DNA from: Misgurnus anguillicaudatus
Taxonomy: Eukaryota; Chordata; Actinopteri; Cypriniformes; Cobitidae
NCBI RefSeq assembly: GCF_027580225.2
Contig: NW_027395276.1
Span: forward strand, 1,843,001-1,907,000
Length of the DNA stretch: 64,000 bases
Direction of reading: 5' to 3'
Numbering within the stretch: position 1 is the first letter of the stretch; every line of letters begins with the position of its first letter. The notes below the pieces were generated by a model. It did not search any database, was not told where the DNA came from, and saw only the letters and a program-made list of their open reading frames with translations. The position numbers and the translations under genes are program-made. Positions 9,357 to 20,271 of this stretch are shown one piece after another.

Positions 9357-10715
9357 AGCCTGGCTAACACCAGACCAGCTCATTTTCTCGTATTTGAGGC
9401 GTGGTTTACGAATGCCCAGAGCCGTTTATTGGGTGCTACGAATGTCTATCAAATCCGTCTGTACGTAGCTCATAGCCCATCGTTTCAATTATACCAGATG
9501 ACGTATGTAGAGCAACATAAATTCAAGCGTCAACAACTTTTATCGGTACGTGTGCACACAGCCGAAAGCTATGCAACTAAACCGGTAGCTGTATATTGTA
9601 TTGAAAAGCAACACATTTTAGTGGCACTGTGACAACCACAATACAGGCATAATGACAATATGATATTAATAAATACCACTTACCATTTATAAGTTAATTG
9701 TACTTCGTCGACGACGATGCCTGCCTAGCAGGTTGGTCCTATAAAACTCTGTGGTTATCATGTCTTGCCATATACAAACATCCTTCTTGGATATGAAATT
9801 GTTTAAAGGAATAGTCTACTCATTTTCAATATTAAAATATGTTATTACCTTAACTAAGAATTGTTGATACATCCCTCTATCATCTGTGTGCGTGCACGTA
9901 AGCGCTGGAGCGCGCTGCGACGTTTCGATAGCATTTAGCTTAGCCCCATTCATTCAATGGTACCATTTAGAGATAAAGTTAGAAGTGACCAAACACATCA
10001 ACGTTTTTCCTATTTAAGACGAGTAGTTATACGAGCAAGTTTGGTGGTACAAAATAAAACGTAGCGCTTTTCTAAGCGGTTTCAAAAGAGGAGCTTTTCA
10101 GGCGAGTTGAAGTACTCCCAAAAGTGCTATTACGCCATAAAATATAGTTCCTCTTTTAAATCCGCTTAGAAAAGGGCTACGTTTTATTTTGTACCACCAA
10201 ACTTGCTTGTATAACTACTCGTCTTAAATAGGAAAAACGTTGATGTGTTCGGTCACTTCTAACTTTATCTCTAAATGGTACCATTGAATGAATGGGGCTA
10301 AGCTAAATGCTATCGAAGCGTCGCAGCGCGCTCCAGCGCTTACGTGCACGCACACAGATGATAGAGGGATGTATCAACAATTCTTAGTTAAGGTAATAAC
10401 ATATTTTAATATTGAAAATGAGTAGACTATTCCTTTAACGCCAAAAGTTGCTCTTTTTTAAATACACTTGCGTTCAAAACTACTTAGAACACTGTCTAAG
10501 GCTGCATTAAAAAGTACCTTCGCGTCTGTTGCCGTGTTATAACAAATAACAAAACTGCTTCGCTGTGTCGCATAGACATCGTCATCGTCTTGCTGCCTCC
10601 TCCCCGTTCTGTGATTGGTTCCTTATTTCAGGGGCAAAAAAGGGCCATAGTTTCCATGCTAGACTTGCAGCGTGAATAAATTTGCACGCAAGGCAGCATG
10701 GGGAAACTCAGGCTA
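9357..10715. mobile_element. Insertion with 9-10-bp TSD aggtgccac(t), class unassigned
   Basis: The direct repeat aggtgccact is found at 9347-9356 and 10716-10725. The ends agcctgg and caggcta are short inverted copies. A 9-bp TSD would suit a Mutator-like element, but the terminal repeats are very short. No transposase frame was seen. It carries the foldback at 9807-10434. Confidence 0.6.
9807..10434. mobile_element. Foldback TTAA MITE, about 300-bp arms
   Basis: The ends aggaatagtctactcatttt and its reverse complement are flanked by TTAA (9803-9806, 10435-10438). The two halves pair over about 300 bases (for example caacgtttttcctatttaag with its mirror near 10215), with a short centre near 10115. 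It is inserted into the element at 9357-10715. Confidence 0.9.
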
Positions 10716-10750
10716 AGGTGCCACTATAACACATTACACTTTAAAAACAA

Positions 10751-10778
10751 ATAATAATAATAATAATAATAATAATAA
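10751..10778. repeat. (AAT)n microsatellite
   Basis: About nine ATA/AAT units directly after the right TTAA of the composite MITE. Confidence 0.9.
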
Positions 10779-12654
10779 GTGCTCTTATAAATCATTTATA
10801 AAAAACACTACAAGATTTCATAAAAAAATAAGAATTGTCAGTTTCGATTTCATGGTGACATTAGAACAAAATGATTTTTTTAAAACCAATTTGTGAACCA
10901 GTTCCCCCATACTCCATTTTCTCCGAAAACATTATGTACTGTAAGCTGAGTCTATGTTACAGTATATTGCTGGTTGCAGCTTCAACAGACACATTGCATT
11001 TCCATTTTGTGCTGCTTGTTTTACAGAAACAACCTTTGATCAAACTTTACCTGATGAGTTCTTCGCTCCGGGTCTTTATTAAGGCTTGCTTATAAAAACT
11101 AGATCAGACTTCAGAAAAGCAGTTCATAAATGTATAAACATCACCCATCTAAAGCCACATAATGTATACATTATGACCCTTTGGCTCAAGGAAATGATAT
11201 CACAATTACTTTATTGGACACAAGTGCTGTATATAATGTAAAGCTATATAACTTAATAGCTGCATAATGTAAATGAAATGGATCGACTCCAGGGACTTTG
11301 GGTAGCCAAGCGTAAGAGGTTGTTATTTCCTTTTCAATCACATGGAGATAAAAAACCTTCAACGGGACTTTTTTGTTTTAGCATTTTGTTGAGCCCTATA
11401 AGCAATTTTTGATGAACATCTTAATTCAGTCTCTCATCACAACTGAGCTTTTTTTCGTTTGCAAAGGTTTCTATTGCTATTGGTCATACATAAAATACTA
11501 TAAGTGATCTGAAACTCTTTTGAGTTTGGACCGTTTGCAACCCCTTTCAAAATACACTGAGCATCATATCAGAAATGAATCTAGTTTTATATCAAGCCGT
11601 TTTTGTGGGTAGATTTCTCTCGCATATTATTTAGAAAGACACATCTTAATTTATTCCAATCCTAAAGCTTATTTCAGTTTAAAGCCGTTAACATAATAAA
11701 GTCAGAGACGTGCATTTAAAACACACACGAGTAATTGAGTCATTTAATTCAAAAATAATCTCTTTGGCCATATTTTAGCGTGTCCTAAAACTCTTGTCTG
11801 CCAGTGCTTTGTGTTTAGATTTATTTTCAGCCAGAAAATGAAATTACTACAATAGAGAGATTTTAATATAATTTATAGTCCGTAATCCACTGCGGCATGT
11901 TTTTGAAGCATTTGGTTGGGAAAACGAGGAGATAAAGTTGTTTTCACGCGGCTATGAAAATCATTTTATCCGTGCAATCTCTCAAGCACAAGCTCCATCT
12001 CCCTATCATTTAGTTTTCTCTTTATCCCTCTCTCAACCCCCCCATACTGTGATGAAATGTGTTATTAAAAGAGGGTTTTAATGGAAAATGATAAGGAGAT
12101 AGCTATCGTTTTCTGCTCCCAGTATTCTGTATTGATCCAAGCCTGATACAACACAGATAGTAGATGCATTGAATAGCACTCACCGAATCCAATTTTCTGT
12201 CTCTATCTTAAAATGAGTCTGCTTGTAACCCCGTGGTGTATAGGCCAAACGCTATGTGTTCATACAGCGTGCGTCACATACTGTCCACATACCGGATCAC
12301 AACTTTGATTTTGTGTTGTTTTTGTGTTGCCAATAACGGGATTTGGTTTGTCAACGGTACAAGCCCCCGAGTGTGTGTGTTTTTTGGGGGGGACTGAGAT
12401 TCTGTTCATTTACTGTAATACAATGTTTGTCATCCATATGCTGCCATATCCATGTTTAGGTAGCAGAATACTTCTGTAGATTGGAGACTGGTGTACAGGT
12501 GTACAGTATACAAGAGAATTGCATTAAAGGAGAACATCAAAAATGTATATACCCCTAAATGCAAGATGCATGATACTGTACTTTTGGTTCGTTTTAATAC
12601 AATTTATTTTTATACAAAAAGTGGTACAAAAGCTGTCACTGGGCCACTACCATT
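10779..12654. other. Intron sequence; nothing recognised
   Basis: Single-copy-looking AT-rich DNA. No exon, RNA gene or bounded repeat was found. An open frame at 10871-11095 shows no similarity I recognise. Confidence 0.5.
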
Positions 12655-12692
12655 TAAAACAGGAGTGCCCAAGCTCGGTCCTGGAACTCCGC
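12655..12692. mobile_element. Fragment of a fish hAT-type repeat
   Basis: The words aggagtgcccaagctcgg and tcctggaactcc match the end of a widespread fish repeat (gggtgcccaaactcggtcctgg). Only one end is present. Confidence 0.4.
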
Positions 12693-12734
12693 TAAGAATA
12701 AATAACAGCAAAGTTCTTTAAACATAGTTTATTT

Positions 12735-12915
12735 ATATAACAAGCAAAAAAAACAACACATAGATTACCTTGGAAACCAAAACATTTGTTATTTTCGACA
12801 AGGCATTTGTTCAAGAGATCAGTTTAGCAACTAGTCAGACCATTAAAAGAAACCGGAAGTAAAGTTTGGATCCAGACGTGTATGCCGTCAGCGAACGTGC
12901 ATTCGATGAAACCGT
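12735..12915. repeat. Dispersed repeat, copy 1 (leader of the 245-bp array)
   Basis: The segment from acaagcaaaaaa to gaaaccgtctatag recurs at 23339-23519, and in two pieces at 38231-38266 and 39030-39150. Here it runs directly into the tandem units, so it is probably the 5' part of the element that contains them. Confidence 0.75.
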
Positions 12916-14105
12916 CTATAGTCTGTTTTTTTACGTGTATGCGAATGTAAGTGCACGGTCATTTGCAAAGAACCGTATAGTTCAAAGTAGACATTCGACC
13001 CATGCACAATGCGACAAAATGCAATGCATCTTGTGGGCTACATAATACAGTCACCTGTAGGCACATGTGCGACCTACGCGTACATTGTACGCAGGGTTTG
13101 AAAAATCTTACGATGTTTACAGTATTCGCGCAATCTTTTGATGACAAAAATTGCGTCATGAGCGCTGTTCGGGAACCCTCCCATAAGCGTAAAAACTGGA
13201 CTATGCTTCAGCCCTAAGCCCATTTTTTTATGTGTACGCGAACATACATGAACAGTCAAATGCACAGCTTTGCAAAGTATATTTTACTTGACTCGTACAT
13301 GTACACAAACGTTCGACGCATGCGCATTGTAACGAAATGCCATGCATCTCCTGGGCTACGTAATACATTCTTCTGTATGCACTATATTTGCATACAATGT
13401 CACGCGCACTGTACGCGGACCCTCACATATGCATAAAAACGGAACTATGCTTCAGCCCTAAGTTTTTTTACATGTACACGTCGCAAACATACATGCACAG
13501 TCAAATGCACAGCTTTGCAAAGTATATTTTATTTGACTCGTACATGTACACAAACGTTCGACGTATGCGCATTGTAACGAAATGCTATGCATCTCCTGGG
13601 CTACGTAATACATTCTTCTGTATGCACTATATTTGCATACAATGTCACGCGCACTGTACGCGGACCCTCACATATGCGTAAAAACGGAACTATGCTTCAG
13701 CCCTAAGTTTTTTTACATGTACAAGTCACAAACATACATGCACAGTCGAACGCACAGCCTTTCAAAGTATATTTTATTTGACTTGTACATGTACACAAAC
13801 GTTCGCCGCGTGCGCATCGTGACAAAATGCAATGCATCTCCTGGGCTACATACTACATTCTCTTGTATGCGCAACATTTGCATACAATGTCACGCGCACT
13901 GTACACAGATCCCCACATATGCATAAAAACTGGACTATACTTCAGCCTTAAGTCCATTTTTTTAAGTTAACGCACGTGCACAGTCGAACCAAAGCCTTGC
14001 AAAGTATAGTTTATTTGACTCGTACAGGTACACAGACGTTTGACATATGAGCATTGTGACAAAATTGTACATACCATTGTGGTGACTTTTTTTTTGAAGC
14101 GCACG
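12915..14105. repeat. Tandem array, period about 245 bp
   Basis: Equivalent points (ccctaagtttttttacatgt type) fall at about 13212, 13458, 13703 and 13947, giving periods of 246, 245 and 244 bp. A more diverged first unit starts near 12915. Units share cgtacatgtacacaaacgtt, atgcatctcctgggctac and tacaatgtcacgcgcactgt. The units at 13212 and 13458 are nearly identical; outer units are diverged. A dispersed single copy is at 57895-58180. Open frames of about 97 codons recur because the unit recurs. Confidence 0.9.
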
Positions 14106-14525
14106 ATGCGAAGTTCGTCACAACATGTATGTAGCTTGTCATGTGTGTGGTTCGTCATTTCAAAATATGTGTTCTGCGCTTTGAGAGATCGTGTGTGCAT
14201 CACGTGTCATGACAAAATAAGTGCGTGCTGTCTTGAACTTGAACTTGAAAAGAGACGCTTGTGTTTGCCAGATACTCGCATAATCTCATGCGTAATCAGA
14301 GTTTACTGTTAAGGGAGTGTCTTTTGTGAACGTGAGCGTCTCTTTTATCATAAACGGTTTTGACGCGTGTGCAGCAGGCACTTATATTGACAAAACACGT
14401 GATGCACACAGGATCTCTCCACACGCAGGACACATATTTTGGAAAAGGGAACCACACACCTGACAATCCAAACACTTATTTTGAATTAGCGCATACTCGG
14501 AAGAGCAGTCACGAGCCGCCACTGA
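14088..14525. repeat. Insertion sharing gcgaagttcgtcacaacatg with 18294-18577
   Basis: The block from gcacgatgcgaagttcgtc to agtcacgagccgccactgatg also occurs, shorter, at 18294-18577. It has an internal inverted repeat: gtgcatcacgtgtcatgac near 14193 against acacgtgatgcacac near 14395. It interrupts the last 245-bp unit, whose end resumes at 14526-14585. Confidence 0.7.
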
Positions 14526-14604
14526 TGCGCAACATACACATACAATGTCATGCGCACTGTACATATATGTATACACAGTTTTTTTAAATAATAAGGCTAA
14601 CAGA

Positions 14605-14847
14605 TAAGTCAATTGCAAAAAAATACCACAATATTCCCAAAAAATTAAATTGTGTTTTTTTTTTCAATTTCATTGTGACCTTAAATGTGATTTTCCCAAT
14701 ATTTAGATTTTTTGCACCCTCAGATTCCAGATTTTGGAATGTGGTCAACAATACATATGATGTATAAATCTCAATTTAAAAAAAATACCCTCGTGACAAC
14801 CTTATTTGTCAACTTTTAGAGGTACACCCGCATGTACAGTAGATGAT
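14605..14847. repeat. Dispersed repeat, copy 1 (ttgcaccctcagattccag)
   Basis: It matches 15410-15622 almost throughout (tatttagattttttgcacc, ccttatttgtcaac, gtacac.cgcatgtaca). In inverted order it shares part with 17340-17420. This is half of a fish repeat whose other end reads tggttttgtggtccag. Confidence 0.75.
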
Positions 14848-15409
14848 TTACAGATGTAAATGCTCAAATTGACAGGAATGATTGATGTATGACCATGGTG
14901 ATTGGAAATCATTGCCAGTGGCTCTTTTGGGAAAAGAGGTGATGAGTTCAGGATACAAGGTCAGGGCAGTTGAAGCACTAGTGGAGCGTTTCTCCCGGGT
15001 CATAACCAAGTTCAGGAGGGAAAAGATTTCTGGTTGCACAGCTCGGCAAGAAACTCACTCAGGAGAGCTCTTATATGAAAGAGTCGATTGATTAACCTGA
15101 TCAATATTAAGACCCTCAATCTCTTTTCCAGTCCTGTGCTTCAGATTTGACCCTTCTGTGATATATGACAGCAGGTCAGAAATGTGTGGCACCCTTTGGC
15201 CCCATTAAAGAAATGAAGTGAGGTGTCTACAGTACATTATATTACCTATTTATTACGTACCTATTTTACAAGGCGCCTAGTTTTCCATTTCATTTGTACG
15301 TTTTTATGATCTTCTTTAGCCCCAGTGATGTTGGAGTTAGGGGTGGGGGTTTATTTGGATAATCATACTGCATGTTTTTTATCATATGATGAAGGAAACT
15401 CAGAAATAA
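14848..15409. other. Spacer between two copies of the same repeat
   Basis: No gene recognised. An open frame at 14882-15091 (+) has no known similarity. Confidence 0.4.
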
Positions 15410-15622
15410 GTCATTTGTAAAAAATAAATGACACAATATTCCTAAAAAATAACAATTTCATTTTCAATTTTATTGTGACTTTAAAGGTGATTTTTTTCAA
15501 TATTTAGATTTTTTGCACCTTCAGATTCCAGATTAATACATATAAATCTCAATTAAAAAAATTACCCTCATGACAACCTTATTTGTCAACTTTAAGTGGT
15601 ACACTCGCATGTACAATAGACG
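15410..15622. repeat. Dispersed repeat, copy 2 (ttgcaccttcagattccag)
   Basis: Direct-orientation match to 14605-14847. The pair could be a local duplication or two independent insertions. It ends where the next MITE begins (15625). Confidence 0.75.
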
Positions 15623-15624
15623 TA

Positions 15625-16045
15625 CACTGCAAAAAATGACTTTCTTGTCTTGTTTTCAGTAGAAATATCTAAAAATTCTTTATCTAAAAATTAAAATGCT
15701 TTTTCTTGATGAGCAAAATTACCTAAGAAAATAAGTCTGGTTTATAGACAAAAAATATACAATTTATGTGAATTTATGTGAACAAGCAAAAATATCTGCC
15801 AATGGGGTGAGATAAAAATCTTGAAAAGTTTTCTTTTTTTCTTAAACACTTAATTCAAGCAAAATATTTTTGCTTGTTTTAAGCACAAATTTACTTAAAT
15901 TGTATATTTTTTTGTCTGTAAACTAGACTTATTTTCGTAGGTCATTTGCTCATCAAGAAAATACATCTTGATTTAAGAATTTTTTGATATTTCTACTGAA
16001 AACAAGACAAAAAAAACTAAAGTATGAAAGTCTTTTTTTGCAGTG
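15625..16045. mobile_element. Foldback MITE (cactgcaaaaaatg ends)
   Basis: Inverted ends cactgcaaaaaatgacttt and aaagtctttttttgcagtg. The arms carry cttgtcttgttttcagtaga and its mirror, and the whole element folds on itself. It is a family I know from zebrafish. Partial copies follow at 16377-16650 and 16690-16795. Confidence 0.85.
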
Positions 16046-16376
16046 CACAGGGTTTTATTTATGCTTTATTTTAATAATCATACTGCATGTTTTTTTATCA
16101 TTCGAATTTATACGATGTTGTCACCAGGTTAAATACAAATGTTTTTGTATAAAATTAGGTCAGGCTATATTGCAAATGAAAATGTTTATTCTAGTTAAAT
16201 TGTTATATTTAGTGTAAATTTGTCTGTTTGTTATATGTGATAAATATTACTCTATTTTATATAAATATATGTGGATTAAACATTATTTAGATCATGGTAG
16301 TTTTGTTTTTTAAAGGTACTGAAACTTTAAAGCTATACCTTTCTTGTTTTTTTTTTTTTGTTTTTTTTTTGGCATT

Positions 16377-16795
16377 TGAATTGCCACAAATTACAATGGG
16401 GTAGGCAAAAAAATCTTGAACATTTTTCTTAAACACTAAATTCAAGAAAAATTAGCAGATTTTTTTTGCTTGTTTTATGCACAAAATCATTTAAATTAAA
16501 TATTTTTGGTCTAAAAACTAGACTTATTTTCTTGGGTCATTTTGCTCATCAAGAAAAAGCGTCTTAATTTAAGAATGTTTGGATATTTCTACTGAAAACA
16601 AGACAAAAATACTAAGATTTTTTTTCCTTGACAATCATTTTTTGCAGTGTAGTTTTTAGAAAAAATAATAATAAAAATGAGCGAATTTGTGCTGAAAACA
16701 AGCATAAAAATCTGCCAATGGAATAAGAAAACATTTCTTGAATTAAGTGTTTATAAAAAGTAAACTTATTTTAAAAAAAATGTCTTATTACATTG
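16377..16795. mobile_element. Two partial copies of the cactgcaaaaaa MITE
   Basis: 16377-16650 is a right-hand half ending in attttttgcagtgta. 16690-16795 is a diverged middle piece (gtgctgaaaacaagc, tctgccaatgg). They suggest repeated insertion or rearrangement of one family in this kilobase. Confidence 0.7.
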
Positions 16796-17635
16796 CCAGA
16801 TTAAACTTGTACATCATCTGAAAGCTGAATAATAATAAGATTTTGTAAGGTTTTGTTCTGTGTTCTGGTTGTATTCTGTGTATTTTTGTATTTTGGACTT
16901 TTATTTTGACATCCTGTTCTGTTCTGACTTTTATTTTGATATTCATCATGCCATGTCACAGTTCACACTTCCTGTCTGTCTGTATATAAGTCACATCCTG
17001 TTCACCTGCTCCTGGCTGATTAATGCTTAGCCCAACCACCCCGTTTCCTTGTAATCTGTTTCCTGTATTCTGTTATTTGTATTCTGCCTGTGTATCTGCC
17101 TGTGTTTGACCCGTGCCTGTATATTTGGATTTTGATTGTGACTCTGCCTGCCTTGACCTAGTGCCTGTTTTGGATTACGGTTTTGGATCACCCTTACTGG
17201 ATATGTTTGCTGGCCCTTTTTGGGATTTTTCTAATAAAACCTTTTCGCAAATGGATTCACCCTCTCACTCGCTTTCTTCAAAGCACGCCCCGTTACAGAT
17301 TTCTATTGAGGTATGGTTTGTTAGGATATGACAATATCATCCATGATACAACTATTTGAAAATCTGGAATCTGAGGATGCAAAAAATCTAAATATTGAGA
17401 AAATCGCCTTTAAAGTTGTCCAAATGACATGCTTAGCAACACATAGTACTAATCATAAATAAATTTTTTATATATTTACGGTACGAAATGTACAAAATAT
17501 CTTCATAGAATTTGATCTTTAATTAATATCCTAATTATTTTTGGCATAAAATTGATCATTTTGCCTATTGCTACAAATATACAGTGCGACTTATGACTGG
17601 TTTTGTGGTCCAGAGTCACAAATATGTGTGTGAAT
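16796..17635. mobile_element. Fish repeat (tggttttgtggtccag end), split by an LTR
   Basis: The left piece (acatcatctgaaagctgaat) and right piece (gtatggtttgttagg ... gactggttttgtggtccaga) are adjacent in the family as I know it. They are separated here by the solo LTR at 16844-17297. Confidence 0.7.
16844..17297 (+). mobile_element. Solo LTR of a retrotransposon
   Basis: A 454-bp unit begins TGTAAGG and ends CGTTACA (TG...CA), and is flanked by a perfect 5-bp TSD, gattt (16839-16843 and 17298-17302). Inside are a TATA-like tatataagtc (about 16983) and a polyadenylation signal in ctaataaaacctt (about 17231), in the order expected for a + strand LTR. No primer-binding site or coding region flanks it, so the internal part was lost by LTR-LTR recombination. 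It is probably of the Ty3/gypsy type, but the class is not proven. Confidence 0.85.
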
Positions 17636-17639
17636 TGAA

Positions 17640-18194
17640 CCGATGTGACTGATTTTGTTATTCCCATTCGGACGCATAATGAGATGTTTGTTTACTGTAT
17701 GTGAAGATGTTTTAGTTATACACAGTAATGGAGCATTTTAATATGCTGGTGACATTAAAGTCAAACATTTAAGCAGATTTGATCTTTTATTTTCTCTGTG
17801 TTACACCTGTCATGTTTCTTTTCTCAGACATAAATCTGTAAGAACCTGTCCTTGGCTTTAATGAGTTTTAATGTAATCATCAATAGCACAGTTCTTGAAT
17901 AGCATCATGTGCTAAGACAAGCATTACTTGCCAAATGGATTTGAACAACCCCCGACCCTAACTACAGTATTAACTCATTCTGCGCTGTTAGTACTGTGGA
18001 CATGAATGATATATCAAACTGTGCAGCTTGTTGAGGAGAGTTGAGACATTACTTTTCTAAGCCATCACTTACGATTTTCACCTAGTGGGCGATAAAACTG
18101 GCTAATATAAATCCCATAGACTTAGAGTACATTGAAGGGTCCCTGGTTGCATCTAAAACTAGATTATCTTAGGCCCTTTTGATTTAAGCAAACA
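17640..18194. other. Intron sequence; nothing recognised
   Basis: No exon or bounded repeat found. Confidence 0.5.
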
Positions 18195-18293
18195 CTTAGC
18201 AACCGAAATAGCATACTGTGACAGTTGCCATTACTACTCATCAACCGTTAAAACAGTAAGTACTATATAGTATATAGTATATTGACTTCTTTT

Positions 18294-18577
18294 TTCGAGG
18301 GCGCTCGATGCGAAGTTCGTCACAACATGTATGTAGCATGTCGTGTGTGGTTCCTTTATTCAAATATGCGCATCAAGAGATCCTGTGTGCATCACGTGTC
18401 TTGTCAAAATAAGTGCCTGCTGCAGACGTGTCTGAAGGGTTTATGGTAAAAGAGACGCTCGCGTAATCTTATGCGTAATCAGAGTTTACTGATAAGGGAG
18501 TGTCTTATGTGTATTTTGTGAACGTGAGCATTGAATTAGCGCCCCTCGGTTGAGCAGTCAAGAGCCGCCACTGATGG
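18294..18577. repeat. Shared block, second copy (gatgcgaagttcgtcacaac)
   Basis: A shorter version of 14088-14525 in the same orientation, ending in gagccgccactgatgg. It sits inside the outer MITE copy. Confidence 0.7.
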
Positions 18578-18926
18578 ATAGTATGAATGAATTCGGACAT
18601 ACTGCATACGCCATATTGATACATCACGTGACAAACGTCATCATAACAAGAAGTTAGTCTTTAACTGGAATGAAGTTAAACTAGTGCAATTTAACCAAAA
18701 AGCTGTTCGATATATGTATTTGGATTTAAATAGAGTTCCCGCATTTGGACATCTTTGAATAAAACAACGCCTCTCCGTCGTCGTCTTCGTTGGATAACTC
18801 CTATCCCAGAGGCTCATGGGATAGTAAAGGCCGGAAGTAGTAGGTCATCCGGGCACTTTTCGCCTACTGTTTTTGGAATAGTATGAATTCAGACATACTA
18901 CTCACCTACTGCTTTTTGCCTACTAT

Positions 18927-19778
18927 TAGGGGTGTAACGATTAACCGTGCAAATGCGCGTTTTCTCAATGAATGAATTTGAATGAATTACAGTGAAATCC
19001 CAGCACATCCGAACGCCAGGGGGCGCTCTCATGCAGAAACTCCCTTTGTGCCACAGAAGAAGTAGCATTACAAACGCTATTCCAGGAAATGTTTACAGGA
19101 ATATTTATATCGCTGTTCTTCAAATTGTTTCAGGTATTTTCATGATAATAAAGAATATTTTGAATGATTTTTATTTAACGAGTGTTGCTTTTTTAAATGC
19201 ACGTTATAAACGAGTCCGACTCACAGGCTGCGTCCGAAACCGCATACCATACAGTAGGTACTGAATGAGATGAAGTACCTACTTACTTACCGTTAAAACG
19301 GTAGGTACTGTATAGTATGAATCCTTGTAGTATGAATGAGATTCGGACGTACTACATCCACCATGTTGCTACATCATGTGAAATACGTCGTCATCACGTC
19401 ATGTCATGTCGCTTCTTCGTTGGATAACTCCTCTCCCGGGGCATCATGGGATAGTGAAGTGTCCATCGTATGCACACTGCAAAATCTAACCGGAAGTAGT
19501 AGGTCATCCAGGTACTTTTCGCATACTGTTTTTCGAATACTATGTATTCGGACATACTACTCGCCTCGCCTACTGCTTTTCGCGTACTATATAGTATGGA
19601 AGTAGGCGGTTTCGGACGCAGCAATAATGATTTTAGATTGATAAGGACTTCCTACTGACCAAATGCTGTAGTACATGCATAAGCTGTGCATTAAACACAG
19701 AATCGCAGCCTTGCGATTCAGAATCGATTTCAGACAGGCATTTTTAATTGGACACGCGATTGAATCGTTACATCCCTA
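18927..19778 (+). mobile_element. hAT-type nonautonomous element, copy 1, carrying a MITE
   Basis: Termini taggggtgtaacgatt and aatcgttacatcccta. The flanks cctactat (18919-18926) and actactat (19779-19786) give an 8-bp TSD with one mismatch. Its sequence is collinear with the unbroken copy at 21072-21533 except for the MITE at 19227-19622. Confidence 0.9.
19227..19622. mobile_element. MITE (gctgcgtccgaaacc), inner copy
   Basis: Inverted ends gctgcgtccgaaacc and ggtttcggacgcagc. The unoccupied site is visible in the sister hAT copy (gactcataatg near 21366). It belongs to the same family as the outer element that contains its host. Confidence 0.9.
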
Positions 19779-20050
19779 ACTACTATATAGTACGGAAGTA
19801 GGCAGTTTCAGACGTAGCCCCACTCCTTAACAACTACAGGGATGACCATATACCACAGCAAAATTCTCACAGATCACCCTAACAACCACATAGCAATACA
19901 TTATGGCACTAAGATATGCAACAATCATTTTGTAAAACTCTAAATGAGAAAATAGTTTACAACTTTACTTTTGTCTCTTGTAAAGAGTGTTTGTGATAAA
20001 TGGCTGGATGGAAGCAGAACCGAAAGCTTTGTTAGAAACGTGTATGTTTG

Positions 20051-20054
<4 letters not shown>

Positions 20055-20121
<67 letters not shown>
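20055..20121 (+). repeat. (GA)n microsatellite before exon 2
   Basis: About 33 GA units on the celf5 sense strand, ending 59 bases before the exon 2 acceptor. Paired with a UC-rich tract just after the exon (20272-20320). Confidence 0.98.
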
Positions 20122-20124
<3 letters not shown>

Positions 20125-20180
20125 ATGTATGTGTGTAGAAGTGTTCAGTTCTGTATCTAATTCTTGTCTCATTTTTACAG

Positions 20181-20263
20181 GCTGTGCATTTCTCACCTAC
20201 TGTGCTCGTGAATCAGCCATCAAAGCCCAGAATGCACTGCATGAACAGAAGACTCTACCTGGG
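20181..20263 (+). CDS. celf5: CELF5-like RNA-binding protein, exon 2 (83 nt)
   Basis: The exon follows the acceptor atttttacag and ends before donor gtatgt. It completes codon 123 and encodes [28 protein letters not shown] (residues 123-150), ending in phase 0. This is the second half of RRM1, including RNP1 (KGCAFLTYC, split by intron 1) and the [10 protein letters not shown] segment conserved in all CELF proteins. The 83-nt length and phases match the orthologous exon across the CELF family. The sequence [10 protein letters not shown] is closest to CELF5 (CARDSAIKAQ). Exon 3, expected to begin M-x-RPIQVKP, is not in the window. Confidence 0.93.
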
Positions 20264-20271
20264 GTATGTCA

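Larger units (their letters stand above)
7734..10740. mobile_element. Composite: TTAA MITE (aggtgcagtgtgtaa family) split by two insertions
   Basis: A MITE of the family whose intact copies are about 380 bp here is bounded by TTAA at 7730-7733 and 10741-10744. It is interrupted by a hAT element (7778-9079) and by a second element (9357-10715). Host pieces are 7734-7777, about 9080-9356 and 10716-10740. Removing the insertions restores the family order as seen at 24204, 35697, 44015 and 53025. Confidence 0.8.
18195..19819. mobile_element. MITE (ctgcgtccgaaacc family), outer copy with nested insertions
   Basis: The right end is ggcagtttcagacgtagcc at 19819. The left end is degraded near 18195 (gcaaccgaaatagcatactg). 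The words taaaacagtaagtactatatagta and gttggataactcctatcc match the intact inner copy (19227-19622). It is interrupted by the shared block 18294-18577 and by the hAT at 18927-19778. Confidence 0.75.

Noticed and set aside
13388..13926. Two similar frames of 97 codons
   Set aside because: They are the same frame repeated by the 245-bp tandem unit, with no gene context.
12915..14105. Possible CRISPR-like array
   Set aside because: Units are contiguous 245-bp minisatellite copies without short direct repeats and unique spacers, and the DNA is vertebrate.
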